The position numbers and the translations under genes are program-made. The notes below the pieces were generated by a model that worked only from the letters and a program-made list of their open reading frames with translations, searched no databases and was not told the DNA's origin. Source: DATFRX01 sp035630615 (lineage in GTDB: Bacteria; Actinomycetota; Actinomycetes; Propionibacteriales; Nocardioidaceae). From it: DNA of 64,000 nt. The DNA lies in the NCBI GenBank assembly GCA_035630615.1, contig DASQKI010000055.1:62001-126000 (forward strand), given 5' to 3'. Below, one piece after another: positions 25,600 to 34,887 of this stretch; position 1 is the first letter of the stretch; each line of letters opens with the position of its first letter.

Positions 25600-26133
25600 T
25601 CAGCCGGTTGACGCTGCGGCGGCCCGTCGTCGGGCACGGTAGGCCGCGACGTTGGCCCGCGACGAGCAGCGATCGGAGCAGTAGCGCCGGGATTGGTTCG
25701 GCGAGGCGTCGACGAAGACCTGGTCGCAGTCGGCCGCTTGGCAGACCCCGAGCCGAAGCGGGCTGAGGTCGCAGGCCAGGATCGCGAGTCCGAGAAGGGC
25801 TTCGGCAATGAGCAACTCCGCGACGCTCGAGGAGCTGTTGCTGACGTGCAGGTGCCACGACCGGGTGCCATGCCCGGCGATCTGCGGGGTGATCGAATGC
25901 CGGTCGAGGAGATCGTTGAGCTGCTCGACGACGCCGACTTCGTTGCCGTGCGACGCGATCTCGAACGTCGTCCGCAACTCGCGTTGGAAGCGGCGGAGGT
26001 GGTTGACGTCGCGATCGGCGACGCGGGGGATCAGCCAGGCGCGGTCGGCGAGAAAGTCCCGGACGTCGTCGGCATCGTCGACCGAGGCGTTGACCAGACG
26101 CGCGGCGCGCTCGGCGTAACCGACAAAGTCCAC
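25600..26133 (-). CDS. CGNR zinc-finger transcription factor (ABATE domain)
   Basis: A 177-residue protein. The N-terminal ABATE-like domain (RAARLVNASVDDADDVRDFLADRAW) precedes a CGNR finger at the C-terminus: LGVCQAADCDQVFVDASPNQSRRYCSDRCSSRANVAAYRARRR, with four Cys. Such proteins are presumed stress-responsive regulators. GTG 26133 lies 6 nt after TACGCT on the minus strand, the leaderless pattern, which sets the start. Targets unknown. Confidence 0.88.
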   Translation of the reverse strand: MDFVGYAERAARLVNASVDDADDVRDFLADRAWLIPRVADRDVNHLRRFQRELRTTFEIASHGNEVGVVEQLNDLLDRHSITPQIAGHGTRSWHLHVSNSSSSVAELLIAEALLGLAILACDLSPLRLGVCQAADCDQVFVDASPNQSRRYCSDRCSSRANVAAYRARRRAAAASTG

Positions 26134-26191
26134 GCCCCCAGCGTACGTGTTTGCGTCCGCTGGAGGCGTGGACCGTCGTACCGGATGCGCC

Positions 26192-28384
26192 CTAGCCCGG
26201 CGCGTGGACGGTTTCGAGCTCCTGACTCTCGTCGGGCTCCTCGAACTGCTCGTCGTGTTCGCGCTTGCCGAGCCGACTCGGCCACCACATGTGCCGACCC
26301 AGGTCGAGGTTGAGCCCGGTGACCAGGATCGACCGCACGATGATGGTGTCGAGCAACACACCGAACGCGACCACGAAGCCGATCTGAAGCGTGAAGGTCA
26401 GCGGCACGGTGGCCAGCGTGCCGAAGGTGCCGGCCAGCACCAGGCCCGCGGACGTGATGACGCCACCAGTCGCGGCGAGCCCGATCAAGGCGCCACGGCG
26501 ACTGCCTTCGCGATTCGCCTCCTCACGGACGCGGGTCATCAGGAAGATGTTGTAGTCGATGCCTAGCGCCACGAGGAAGACGAAGGCGAACAACGGCAAC
26601 CCACTGTCCGCACCACTGATGTCGAAGACGTACTCGAACATCACTGCACTGAAGCCGAGCGCCGCGCCGAACGACAGGACGACGGTGCCGATCAACAGAA
26701 CGGGAGCCACGACAGCCCGCAGCAACCCGAGCAGGATCAGGAACACCATCACCAATACGAGCGGGATCACCACCTTGTTGTCGTGTCCGGCGGCCTCTTG
26801 GACATCCCAGTTGACTGCCGCGTTGCCTCCGACCAAGGCGTCGGCGCCGTCGATCCCATGGACGGTATCGCGGACCCGTTCGACGGTAGCGAAGGCAGCT
26901 TCGCTGAACGCGCCATCCTCGATGCCGGCCAGGATCAAAGCGGTCCCGTCCTGTTCTCCGGCCACGGTCACGGCGTCGGAATTGACCCCGTCGACGCCAC
27001 TGACCTCCTTGACCACTTGATCGGCCGTGTCTGCGTTGGCGACGATCTGGAGGTTGTTGTCGCCGGCCGAGCTGAAGTGGTCTTCGATGACACGCTCGCC
27101 CTTCACGGAGTCGGGCGTGCCGACGAACTGCTCGGAGTTGTCGAGTCCCTTGGCGTCGAGCGTGATCGTCCCGATGGCCATGATGGCCAGGGCGACGCTC
27201 GTGCCGACCCAGACCGCGCGTGGTCGGTGGCTGATCTTCCAGCCGGTGTTGGCCCAGAAGCCGGTCGAGGTCGGCTCGTGGCTGCCTTCGACGGGCTTCA
27301 CCGGCCAGAAGATCCAACGGCCCATGATCACCAGCAGTGCCGGCAGCAGGCTGATCATCGCGAGCAGGACCACGCCCACGCCGATGGCCAGCACCGGGCC
27401 CATGCTCTGGGTGGAGTTCATCTCGGCCACGATGAGGCACAGCATGCCGATGATGACGGTGGAGCTACTGGCGATGATCGCCGGGCCGGCGCGGTGCAGC
27501 GCCTCCTCCATCGCCTCGTGCCGATCGTGGTGCCGGCGCAACTCCTCCCGATAGCGAGCCACCAGGAGCAAGGCGTAGTCGGTGCCGGCGCCGAGCACCA
27601 GCACGCTGAGGATGCTGCGGGTCTGCGCGTTGACCGTGAGATCGGCGTATTTCGCAAGCAAGTAGATCAAGCCTTGCGCGCTGAACAGGGCGAAGACGAC
27701 ACAGATGACGGGGAACAGCCACAGGAACGGGCTGCGATAGGTGAACAGCAGGATGATGATCACGACGCCGAGCGCGGCCAGTAGCAAGACTCCGTCGATG
27801 CTGGCGAAGGCATCCGCCTGGTCGGCGGCGAGGCCGGCATAACCGGCCAGATGCGTGGTCATGCCGTTGGCGTCGGCCTCGGCGACGCTGCGCATGTGGT
27901 CGGCCAGGTCGGGCATGATCAACCAGCCGTCCTTGCCGGCGTCGATCGGCACGACGACCTGCATCGCCGCACCGTCGGTGGAGTCTTCTGGCGGGATGAA
28001 AGTAACTTGGCCGTCGATGTTGATCTTGGTGTCGGCCTCGGCGACGCTGTCGTCGCCGACAACCTCGCCGACCGTCTTGCCGTCCATCGCCTCGAACTCG
28101 GTGATGTCGGCCCGGGCGGCCGTGACGTCCTCAGGGGTTATCCCCCCGTCACGCTCGTAGACCATGACCGCGTCGAGCGTCGTGTCGGACCGGAACGCGC
28201 TGATCTCCTCCAGCGCCTGGGTCGACTCCGCGCTGCCCGGCAGCCAGTTGACGGTCTCGTTGTCTTCGACGTCGGCCAGCTTGGCTCCAAAAGCGCCGAG
28301 CACGGCGGTGAGGATGATCCAGAAGGCGAGGACGGCCCACTTGATCCGGCGGCCGCAGACCGCCCCGGCAAATTTCCGAGTCAT
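26192..28384 (-). CDS. MMPL-family RND transporter
   Basis: A 730-residue membrane protein of the MMPL type, with twelve hydrophobic spans in two halves, each following an external domain. MMPL hallmarks include GAGTDYALLLVARYREEL in the first half and LGIDYNIFLMTRVREE in the second, with the proton-relay Asp-Tyr pairs. Family members export lipids, drugs or siderophores using proton motive force. ATG 28384 is preceded by a GGGAT-rich stretch; an upstream in-frame ATG at 28459 is less likely. The substrate is unknown and no adjacent TetR gene is present. Confidence 0.9.
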   Translation of the reverse strand: MTRKFAGAVCGRRIKWAVLAFWIILTAVLGAFGAKLADVEDNETVNWLPGSAESTQALEEISAFRSDTTLDAVMVYERDGGITPEDVTAARADITEFEAMDGKTVGEVVGDDSVAEADTKINIDGQVTFIPPEDSTDGAAMQVVVPIDAGKDGWLIMPDLADHMRSVAEADANGMTTHLAGYAGLAADQADAFASIDGVLLLAALGVVIIILLFTYRSPFLWLFPVICVVFALFSAQGLIYLLAKYADLTVNAQTRSILSVLVLGAGTDYALLLVARYREELRRHHDRHEAMEEALHRAGPAIIASSSTVIIGMLCLIVAEMNSTQSMGPVLAIGVGVVLLAMISLLPALLVIMGRWIFWPVKPVEGSHEPTSTGFWANTGWKISHRPRAVWVGTSVALAIMAIGTITLDAKGLDNSEQFVGTPDSVKGERVIEDHFSSAGDNNLQIVANADTADQVVKEVSGVDGVNSDAVTVAGEQDGTALILAGIEDGAFSEAAFATVERVRDTVHGIDGADALVGGNAAVNWDVQEAAGHDNKVVIPLVLVMVFLILLGLLRAVVAPVLLIGTVVLSFGAALGFSAVMFEYVFDISGADSGLPLFAFVFLVALGIDYNIFLMTRVREEANREGSRRGALIGLAATGGVITSAGLVLAGTFGTLATVPLTFTLQIGFVVAFGVLLDTIIVRSILVTGLNLDLGRHMWWPSRLGKREHDEQFEEPDESQELETVHAPG

Positions 28385-28515
28385 GATCCCAATCCCTCGT
28401 TTTAGGTTCCTCGTACGATGCCGTTCGGCGACGCATAACCTAACGACCCCGACCGACAATTGCCTTCAGGTTTTCCCCGAACACTAGATGAAGTCACGAT
28501 CGATAGGCTCACGAT

Positions 28516-28959
28516 GTGCACGCGAGCGAGCTAGTAGAAGAGTATCCGCTGGTCGGAATTGATACCGATGCGCTCGAAGCAACACAGACCATGGCAAAAC
28601 TGCGCCTTCCGGGCCTGGTCGTGACCGAGGGTGAGGGCCGGCCGTACGCGGTCCTGCCAGCCTCGCAGGTGGTGAAATTCGTCGTCCCGCAATACATCCA
28701 GGCCGATCCCTCGCTAGCGGCCGTCATCGACGAGCCGGCGGCCGATCGGATCGCCGCCCAGCTGGCAGGCAAGAAGGTGCGCGACCTGTTGCCGACCCAC
28801 CCCGCCGAGCTGCCCACCGTCGCGGCCGACGACACCGTCCTCGAGCTCGCCGCGGTCATGGCGCGGATGCGATCACCCCTGGTCGCGGTCGTGTCGGACG
28901 ACCGGATCATCGGCGTGGTCACGGCCTCGCGATTGCTCAGCCTGATCTCCGCCTCGTGA
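28516..28959 (+). CDS. CBS-domain protein
   Basis: A 147-residue protein with two CBS motifs: residues about 20-55 (TMAKLRLPGLVVTEGEGRPYAVLPAS) and 90-145 (VAADDTVLELAAVMARMRSPLVAVVSDDRIIGVVTASRLL). CBS pairs bind adenosine nucleotides and regulate partner proteins. It starts leaderless at GTG 28516, 6 nt after TAGGCT, and is 10 bp upstream of the ArsB/NhaD-type permease, which it probably regulates. The pairing of these two genes is common in actinobacteria. Confidence 0.82.
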   Translation: MHASELVEEYPLVGIDTDALEATQTMAKLRLPGLVVTEGEGRPYAVLPASQVVKFVVPQYIQADPSLAAVIDEPAADRIAAQLAGKKVRDLLPTHPAELPTVAADDTVLELAAVMARMRSPLVAVVSDDRIIGVVTASRLLSLISAS

Positions 28960-28969
28960 CCGTGCGCCG

Positions 28970-30253
28970 ATGACCCTGTGGATCGCGATCGCCGTCTTTT
29001 CGGGCGCCTATGTCCTGATCGCGACGGAGCGGGTGCATCGGGTCGCGGCCGCACTCGGCGGTGCCGGGATCATGGTGGCCGCCGGGGTCCTCGACGCGCA
29101 CGACCTCTTCTACCGCGAAGAGACCGCGATCGACTGGAATGTCATCTTCCTGCTCTTCGGCATGATGGTCATCGTCGGCGTCCTGCGGCATACCGGTGTG
29201 TTCGAGTACGTCGCGATCTGGGCCGCCAAGCGAGCCAGGGGCGATCCGTACCGGGTCATGGTGCTGCTGTGCCTGATCACCGGAATCGCGTCCGCCGGCC
29301 TGGACAACGTGACCACCGTGCTGCTGGTCGCGCCGGTCACGTTGCTGGTGTGCGACCGGATCGGCGTCAATCCCGTGCCTTACCTGATCGCCGAGGTGCT
29401 GGCCTCCAACATCGGTGGCACGGCGACGCTGATCGGTGACCCGCCCAACATCATCATTGCGAGCCGAGCGAACCTGTCGTTCAACGACTTCTTGGTCAAC
29501 TTGGCGCCGATCGTCGTCGTCTTGCTGGTGTTGTTCGTCGTCGTGTGCCGGCTGCTGTTTCGGTCCGCCTTCCAAACCGACCCCGAGAAGGTCGCCGACG
29601 TCATGTCGCTGACCGAGCGCGAGGCGATTCGAGACCGCGGTCTGCTGATCCGAAGCTTGATCGTGCTGGCGGCCGTGCTGCTCGGCTTCACCCTGCACTC
29701 GGTGCTCGACATGGAGCCGTCGATCGTGGCGCTGCTCGGCGCCGGCATGCTCGTCTTGATCAGCGGACTGGATCAGGACGATTACCTCGTCGACATCGAA
29801 TGGGAGACGCTGCTGTTCTTCGTCGGCCTGTTCGTCATGGTTGGTGCGCTGGTCGACGTCGGAGCGATCGACAAGCTCGCGGACGCTCTTGCCGATGCCG
29901 TCGGCGACGACGTCGTCCTGGCGACGCTCGCGTTGCTCTTCGTGAGCGCCATACTGTCCGCCTTCGTCGACAACATCCCGTACGTCGCGACGATGGCGCC
30001 GGTCGTCGCGACCCTGACGGCGCCAGACGGGCCGTTGGCGGGTGAGACCGTGCTGTGGTGGGCGCTGGCCTTGGGGGCCGATCTCGGCGGCAACGCGACC
30101 GCCATCGGTGCCAGCGCCAACGTGGTCGTGCTCGGCATCGCCAAGCGCGGCGGCCACCCGATCTCGTTCATGGAGTTCACCAAGTACGGTGCGATCGTCG
30201 CACTACTGACGGTGCTGCTTTGCGTGCCGTACCTCTACCTGCGTTATCTGTGA
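28970..30253 (+). CDS. ArsB/NhaD family ion transporter (SLC13-like permease)
   Basis: A 427-residue permease of the ion-transporter superfamily with about eleven membrane helices. Conserved pieces are SAGLDNVTTVLLVAPVT, GGTATLIGDPPNIIIAS and the C-terminal repeat ALGADLGGNATAIGASANVV, plus SAFVDNIPYVATMAPVV. ArsB exports arsenite and NhaD exchanges sodium for protons; no other arsenic gene is nearby, so arsenic resistance is not supported. It lies just after a CBS protein likely to regulate it. Confidence 0.85.
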   Translation: MTLWIAIAVFSGAYVLIATERVHRVAAALGGAGIMVAAGVLDAHDLFYREETAIDWNVIFLLFGMMVIVGVLRHTGVFEYVAIWAAKRARGDPYRVMVLLCLITGIASAGLDNVTTVLLVAPVTLLVCDRIGVNPVPYLIAEVLASNIGGTATLIGDPPNIIIASRANLSFNDFLVNLAPIVVVLLVLFVVVCRLLFRSAFQTDPEKVADVMSLTEREAIRDRGLLIRSLIVLAAVLLGFTLHSVLDMEPSIVALLGAGMLVLISGLDQDDYLVDIEWETLLFFVGLFVMVGALVDVGAIDKLADALADAVGDDVVLATLALLFVSAILSAFVDNIPYVATMAPVVATLTAPDGPLAGETVLWWALALGADLGGNATAIGASANVVVLGIAKRGGHPISFMEFTKYGAIVALLTVLLCVPYLYLRYL

Positions 30254-30281
30254 CCCCCTGCGTCGGGCAGACTTTGGCGGC

Positions 30282-31325
30282 ATGGCCGTCATCGAATCCG
30301 TCGGACTCAGCAAGACATACGGGTCGAAGCCCGCGGTGGTCAACCTGTCTTTCCGGGTCAACCCGGGTAGCGTCACGGGGTTTCTCGGACCCAACGGCGC
30401 CGGGAAGTCAACCACGATGCGACTCATGGTCGGGCTCGACAACGGCAGCGGCACGACGACCTTCGACGGGATGCCCTTTCGTCGACTGACGCATCCGATG
30501 CGGCACGTGGGCGTACAGCTGGAGGCGAAGCCGTTTCACCCGACTCGCAAGGCGCGCAACCACTTGCGCATGCTGGCCGGCGCCAACGGCATCCCCGACG
30601 GCCGGGTCGACGAGGTCTTGGGCCTGGTCGGCCTGCTCAGTGAGGCCGGCCACAAGCCGGGCAAGTTCAGCCTCGGCATGGGACAGCGGCTCGGGATCGC
30701 GGCGGCGCTGCTGGGCGACCCGCACACGCTGATCCTCGACGAGCCGGCCAACGGGCTCGACCCCCAAGGCATCAACTGGTTGCGCAACCTGCTCAAGCAG
30801 CTGGCGTCCGAGGGGCGCTCGATCTTCGTGTCGAGTCACCTGCTGTCGGAGATGGCGCTGCTCGCCGACCAGCTCGTCGTGATCGGTCGCGGCCAGCTGA
30901 TCACGAGCGGGCCCATCCGCGACTTCATCACGTCCAGCGCGCGTACGAGCGTCATCGTGCGGACCCCTGACATGTCACTGCTCGGGCCCGCGTTGGCCGA
31001 GCGTGGTGGGCATGCCATCGGCACCGACGACGGATCGTTCTCGGTCACCGGCATCGGCCAGACCGAGGTCGGCGACGTCGCTCACTCGGTTGGCGCCCGG
31101 ATCCACGAGCTGCGGACGCGGGAGGCGACATTGGAAGAGGCGTTCCTCGACGCGACGGGGATGGCGGCCGAGTTCGTCGCGCACACGCCGCCCCACGACG
31201 CCGGCCAGTTCGGCCCACCCGGTGCGGGCTATTCGGGACAGCCGCCGGGGCCTTGGCAGCCGCCAGGGCCGGCGCCGTGGCAGCCGCCAGGTCAGGATCC
31301 GTACGGACCGGGAGGAGCCCGATGA
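30282..31325 (+). CDS. ABC-2 exporter ATPase with proline-rich tail
   Basis: A 347-residue ATPase: Walker A GPNGAGKST, signature FSLGMGQRLGIAAAL (LSGGQ variant), Walker B LILDEPANGLDP and FVSSHLLSEMALLAD. It resembles bacitracin/lantibiotic-export type ATPases. The last 40 residues are a Pro/Gly-rich tail (PPGPWQPPGPAPWQPPG) with short repeats, unusual for this family. CAGACT lies 8 nt before the ATG. It overlaps the permease gene by 4 nt. Exported compound unknown. Confidence 0.88.
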   Translation: MAVIESVGLSKTYGSKPAVVNLSFRVNPGSVTGFLGPNGAGKSTTMRLMVGLDNGSGTTTFDGMPFRRLTHPMRHVGVQLEAKPFHPTRKARNHLRMLAGANGIPDGRVDEVLGLVGLLSEAGHKPGKFSLGMGQRLGIAAALLGDPHTLILDEPANGLDPQGINWLRNLLKQLASEGRSIFVSSHLLSEMALLADQLVVIGRGQLITSGPIRDFITSSARTSVIVRTPDMSLLGPALAERGGHAIGTDDGSFSVTGIGQTEVGDVAHSVGARIHELRTREATLEEAFLDATGMAAEFVAHTPPHDAGQFGPPGAGYSGQPPGPWQPPGPAPWQPPGQDPYGPGGAR

Positions 31326-32125
31326 CGGCGGCACTGCGGTACGAGTGGCGGCGGCTGTGGTCGATTCGCTCGACGTACTGGCTCATCGGCAGCACGCTGG
31401 CGTTTCAGTTCTTCATGTCGCTGATCATCGCGGCGTCGGTCGACGCGGGTGACTCGGACTTCAGCGAAGGCCAGCTCACGAGCAGCGTCGTGAGTGTGGG
31501 CGCGAGCATCGGCAGCCTGCCGCTGTTCAGCGCCTACATCATCGCGATGCTCGGAGTCTTCTCCTTCGGCCACGAATACCGACACGGCATGATCCGGGCC
31601 ACGCTGACGGCGGTTCCAAATCGAGGCGCCGTCTTCACCGCCAAGGTGCTGACGACAGGGATCCTGGCGGCCGTGCTCGGCATCGTGTGCGCGCTGCTCG
31701 GGCTCTTGAACGCGACGATGTTTCTCGGCGACGACGCCGATACCGGGTCGTCGTTCGTGTGGAAGGTGATTCTCGGCCTGGTTGTCTACACCGTGCTGTT
31801 CGGGCTCTTCGGCCTGCCAGTGAGCGAGATCCTGCGCAACCAGACCGGGGCATTGGCGTTGGTCCTGTTGTTCCCTTCGGTGATCGAGGGCGCTCTGCAT
31901 CTTCTGCTCGTGATCCCCGAGGGCGAGGACGGCATCAACAAGGTCGCGAAGTTTCTGCCTTTCGACGCCGGTGGCCAGATGTTCGCCCGGCCGCTCTTCG
32001 CCGACATCGACGACATCTTCGGCTACGTGCCGCTCGAGCCGGCCGAGGGCGGCCTCGTGTTGGGCATCTTCACGCTCGTCCTCCTGGCGCTCGCCAGCAC
32101 GCTGTTCGTCAAGCGCGACGCCTGA
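31322..32125 (+). CDS. ABC-2 type permease
   Basis: A 267-residue membrane protein with six hydrophobic segments, including LIGSTLAFQFFMSLIIAASV near the start and LVLGIFTLVLLALASTLFV at the end, and the FGHEYRHGMIRATLTAVPNR cytoplasmic motif typical of ABC-2 permeases in peptide or lantibiotic self-protection exporters. Its ATG lies within the ATPase stop (ATGA), so the two subunits are co-translated. Substrate unknown. Confidence 0.87.
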   Translation: MTAALRYEWRRLWSIRSTYWLIGSTLAFQFFMSLIIAASVDAGDSDFSEGQLTSSVVSVGASIGSLPLFSAYIIAMLGVFSFGHEYRHGMIRATLTAVPNRGAVFTAKVLTTGILAAVLGIVCALLGLLNATMFLGDDADTGSSFVWKVILGLVVYTVLFGLFGLPVSEILRNQTGALALVLLFPSVIEGALHLLLVIPEGEDGINKVAKFLPFDAGGQMFARPLFADIDDIFGYVPLEPAEGGLVLGIFTLVLLALASTLFVKRDA

Positions 32126-32158
32126 GCCGCCGCATGACGAACGGCTAACCTGCACGGC

Positions 32159-32776
32159 GTGCGCTACGTCGCAGCCGGATGCGCCGTCGGGCTCGCCGCG
32201 CTCGGGATCGCGGTGGCGGCCGACCCGGGTCCGCTGCCCGGCGAGCGACACCTCCTGACCGAGCTGCGGTCGGAGGTCGGAAGCTCGTTCGACCCGGCGC
32301 TGACCCGGTTCGCCGACCTCACCGACGCGCTGCCGCTGGCGATCGTCGGCGTTGTCCTCGGGCTCGGGCTGGCCTGGCGGCGGCGCTGGCGCGATCTGGC
32401 GTACGGGGCGGCCGTCGTCGCTGTGGTGTGGGCCGTCAACCCGCTGCTCAAGGAGCTTGTCGCGCGGCCGCGGCCGGACCTGTGGCCGGCGCCGATGGCG
32501 GTGTCGGAGTACGCCTTCCCGAGCGGTCACGCGGCAAACACCGCGGCGCTCGTGGGCGCGATCGTCATGCTGTCGTGGCCGACCGCCGCCAGGTGGTACG
32601 CCGTCTCCGTCGGGGCCGTGTTGCTCGCCGTCGTGGCATTCGACCAGCTCGCCCTCGGGGTCCACTATCCGTCCGACATCGCCGCCGGCTGGCTCCTGGC
32701 CGGAGCCTGGACCGCATTGGTGTGGTCGCTCAGGCCAGCGCCGCCGCCATCCGATCCACCGCCTCGTCGAGGATGA
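32159..32776 (+). CDS. PAP2-superfamily membrane phosphatase
   Basis: A 205-residue protein with about five membrane spans. Phosphatase motifs: KELVARPRPD (motif 1, KxxxxxxRP), PSGHAAN (motif 2 with the catalytic His) and FDQLALGVHYPSDIAAG (motif 3). In motif 3 the usual SR before the five-residue gap to His is replaced by DQ, so one phosphate-binding Arg is missing. It may hydrolyse undecaprenyl or other lipid phosphates. The GTG start is leaderless (TAACCT 7 nt upstream). The 3' end overlaps the convergent aminotransferase by 47 nt. Confidence 0.85.
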   Translation: MRYVAAGCAVGLAALGIAVAADPGPLPGERHLLTELRSEVGSSFDPALTRFADLTDALPLAIVGVVLGLGLAWRRRWRDLAYGAAVVAVVWAVNPLLKELVARPRPDLWPAPMAVSEYAFPSGHAANTAALVGAIVMLSWPTAARWYAVSVGAVLLAVVAFDQLALGVHYPSDIAAGWLLAGAWTALVWSLRPAPPPSDPPPRRG

Positions 32777-33890
32777 CTTCGCTGGTACCGAAGTTGAGCC
32801 GGACCCACCCATCACCGGGGGAGCCGAAGTTCGGCCCGGGCTCGACGGCGACCCGGCCGCGGTCCAGGAACAGTCGCTGCGGGGCGTCGCCAGAGCCGAT
32901 CGCGCGGCAATCCAGCCAAGCGAGGTACGTCGCCTCCGGCGGCACCCAGGAGATGTCGGGCAGCCGATCGGCGAGCCGGCGGTCGAGGTGGCGCCGATGC
33001 GAGTCGAGGGTGGCGAGGAGCGCGTCGAGCCATTCGACCGCGTCGTTGTAGGCCGCGATGGTCGCGAGTGTTCCGAACTGTCCGATGCGCCAGCGCGCAT
33101 CCGGAGGACGTTGCTCGACCGCCGCGGCCATCGCCGGTGACGCCGAGACGATCGCTGCGCATTTCAGCCCGGCGAGGTTCCAGGCCTTGCTCGCGGACTG
33201 GAGGCTCACTCCGATCTCGGCCGCGCCAGGGATGGTGAGAAACGGCGTGAATGTCGCACCTGACAGCACCAGCGGCGCGTGGATCTCGTCGCTGATCACG
33301 GCGACCCCATGCTCGTGGGCGAGCCGGACCACCTCGACGAGCTCGTCGCGACTATGGACGCGACCCACCGGATTGTGCGGATTGCAGAGCACGTACGCCG
33401 CCGGCCGCTGGGCGAAGGCGTCGGCCAAGGCGTCGATATCGAGCCGCCAGGACCCGTCGGGATCCTGCCGCAGCGGCGCGTCGAGCAGGGTGACCTGCGC
33501 CTCGTCGATCCAGTGGAAGAACGGCGGATACACCGGCGGGTTGATGACCACGGCGTCGCCTGGCCGACACAGCACGCGCAACATCTCGACGCAGGCGACG
33601 CCGACGTCGGTTGCCGCCCGCACCGCCTCCGGATCGATCGCCCAATCCCACCGGTCGGCGGCGAACCCGGCGAGCGCCCGGCCCAGGTCGATTCCGGGCA
33701 TGGCGTAGCCCACGTCGGATCGCCGAACCGCGTCGAGGAGGACGTCTTGAACGGCTGGAGCCAGACCGAAGTCCATCTCGGCGACGGGCAGCGGCAGCAC
33801 GTCATCCGGAAACAGACGCCACTTCGCACTGCGCCGCTCTCGCAAGACGGCGAGGTCGTCGACCGGCAGTAGGGAGTCGAAGGCGTTCAT
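32730..33890 (-). CDS. MalY/PatB-type PLP aminotransferase or cystathionine beta-lyase
   Basis: A 386-residue fold-type I PLP enzyme. Visible: LPLPVAEMDFGLAP (MalY/PatB N-terminal motif), NPPVYPPFFHW, CNPHNPVGRV, SDEIHAPLV (PLP Asp) and SASKAWNLAGLKCA with the Schiff-base Lys. MalY/PatB enzymes cleave the C-S bond of cystathionine or cysteine conjugates, giving thiol, pyruvate and ammonia. Whether it is a lyase or an aminotransferase cannot be decided. GATGCT lies 6 nt before the ATG. Transcribed alone. Confidence 0.88.
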   Translation of the reverse strand: MNAFDSLLPVDDLAVLRERRSAKWRLFPDDVLPLPVAEMDFGLAPAVQDVLLDAVRRSDVGYAMPGIDLGRALAGFAADRWDWAIDPEAVRAATDVGVACVEMLRVLCRPGDAVVINPPVYPPFFHWIDEAQVTLLDAPLRQDPDGSWRLDIDALADAFAQRPAAYVLCNPHNPVGRVHSRDELVEVVRLAHEHGVAVISDEIHAPLVLSGATFTPFLTIPGAAEIGVSLQSASKAWNLAGLKCAAIVSASPAMAAAVEQRPPDARWRIGQFGTLATIAAYNDAVEWLDALLATLDSHRRHLDRRLADRLPDISWVPPEATYLAWLDCRAIGSGDAPQRLFLDRGRVAVEPGPNFGSPGDGWVRLNFGTSEVILDEAVDRMAAALA

Positions 33891-33946
33891 GGTCGGAGCA
33901 TCGCATCAGATCCATCGGAGAGTCACGCCGGTCAGCCCTGCAGTAC

Positions 33947-33960
33947 GGGACTTTCGCCTC
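33947..33960 (+). promoter_or_regulatory. Dos-box-like DosR site upstream of the universal stress protein
   Basis: GGGACTTTCGCCTC matches the mycobacterial Dos box core GGGACTTTNGTCCC at all but two informative positions. It is about 68 bp before the start of the tandem Usp gene, a typical position. Confidence 0.65.
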
Positions 33961-34027
33961 AGTGGCTTGGCTTCCGGGCCTTGTCACCCTGGACGTAGAA
34001 GGAGTCGTGTCGGGGAAGGGAAACGCG

Positions 34028-34864
34028 GTGGATAGGCAAGCGTCCAAGGCGGTCGTCGTCGGCGTCGATAGCACGCCTGGCGGACTCGCGGCCGTGACGT
34101 GGGCTGCCAGCGAGGCGCGGCGTCGCGACCAACGGCTTCGGATCGTGCACGCGTACGCGAACCGCGACTCGGACCGGCTCGGCGGGGTCTATCGGATGCT
34201 CGACGACGCGCTACTCCGGGCGCGAGACACCGACCCGGACGTCGACGTACGGATCGACCTGGATGCCGACGATCCGGTGCCGCTGCTCGAGCGGGAGGCC
34301 CAGACGGCGTCGGTCGTCGTCCTCGGTCCGCCCGGCCGCGGCGGCGTCACCCGCCGGATGGTCGATGGGGTCGGGCATCCCACCTTCGGCTTGAGCGCGC
34401 CGTTGGTCGTGGTGCCGGAGACGCCGACGCCGGTCGCTACGGCGGCTTCGGTGGCGGTTTTGGTCGAGACGTCCGTCGGCGGCACGTTGGTCACCGCCGC
34501 AGCGATGGCCGCCGCGGCGCGGAGCAATCGGCGCCTTCGCGCGATCCGCGTGCCCGAGCCGGGAGAGAACCACGCCGACAGCGTCGCGATGCTGGATCAA
34601 CTGGTCGCACGGGCCTGCGGTGCCTATCCGAACGTCGACATCGACACCGAAGTGCTGTCGGATCGACCGATGACCGTCCTCGCCGAGCTTTCGTCCGAGG
34701 CGGCCTTGGTCGTCGTGAGTCGCCTGGCGTTCGGCGGGCGGCACGCATCGCTCCGGTCGGTGCGTCGATCCCTTCTCGGATGGGCTCATTGCCCGGTCAT
34801 GATCGTGCCCACCCGACTTCCCAAAGGGACGGCCGATCCCCGTTCGCAACGGACCGCGGTGTAG
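34028..34864 (+). CDS. Tandem-domain universal stress protein
   Basis: A 278-residue protein with two Usp domains. Domain 1: AVVVGVDSTPGGLAAVTWAASEA and VVLGPPGRGGVTRRM (about residues 8-140); domain 2 from about 145 with VAVLVETSVGG and VVVSRLAFGGRHASL...LLGWAHCPVMIVP. Usp proteins bind ATP and accompany dormancy; several are DosR targets in mycobacteria (Rv1996, Rv2005c, Rv2623). GTG 34028 is preferred to GTG 34007; GGAAGG lies upstream. A Dos-box-like site precedes it. Confidence 0.85.
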   Translation: MDRQASKAVVVGVDSTPGGLAAVTWAASEARRRDQRLRIVHAYANRDSDRLGGVYRMLDDALLRARDTDPDVDVRIDLDADDPVPLLEREAQTASVVVLGPPGRGGVTRRMVDGVGHPTFGLSAPLVVVPETPTPVATAASVAVLVETSVGGTLVTAAAMAAAARSNRRLRAIRVPEPGENHADSVAMLDQLVARACGAYPNVDIDTEVLSDRPMTVLAELSSEAALVVVSRLAFGGRHASLRSVRRSLLGWAHCPVMIVPTRLPKGTADPRSQRTAV

Positions 34865-34887
34865 CCCGCGTCCTGGTGGAGACGACC

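Noticed and set aside
28970..30253. Arsenite resistance role for the ArsB/NhaD-type permease
   Set aside because: No arsR, arsC or other arsenic gene nearby; pairing with a CBS protein suggests another ion.
31292..33100. 602-codon minus-strand open frame
   Set aside because: Antisense to the ABC permease and PAP2 genes and runs through the aminotransferase; low-complexity translation.
34821..34836. GGGACGGCCGATCC near the end of the Usp gene, Dos-like
   Set aside because: Inside coding sequence, right half poor (GATCC), and no gene start downstream on that strand.
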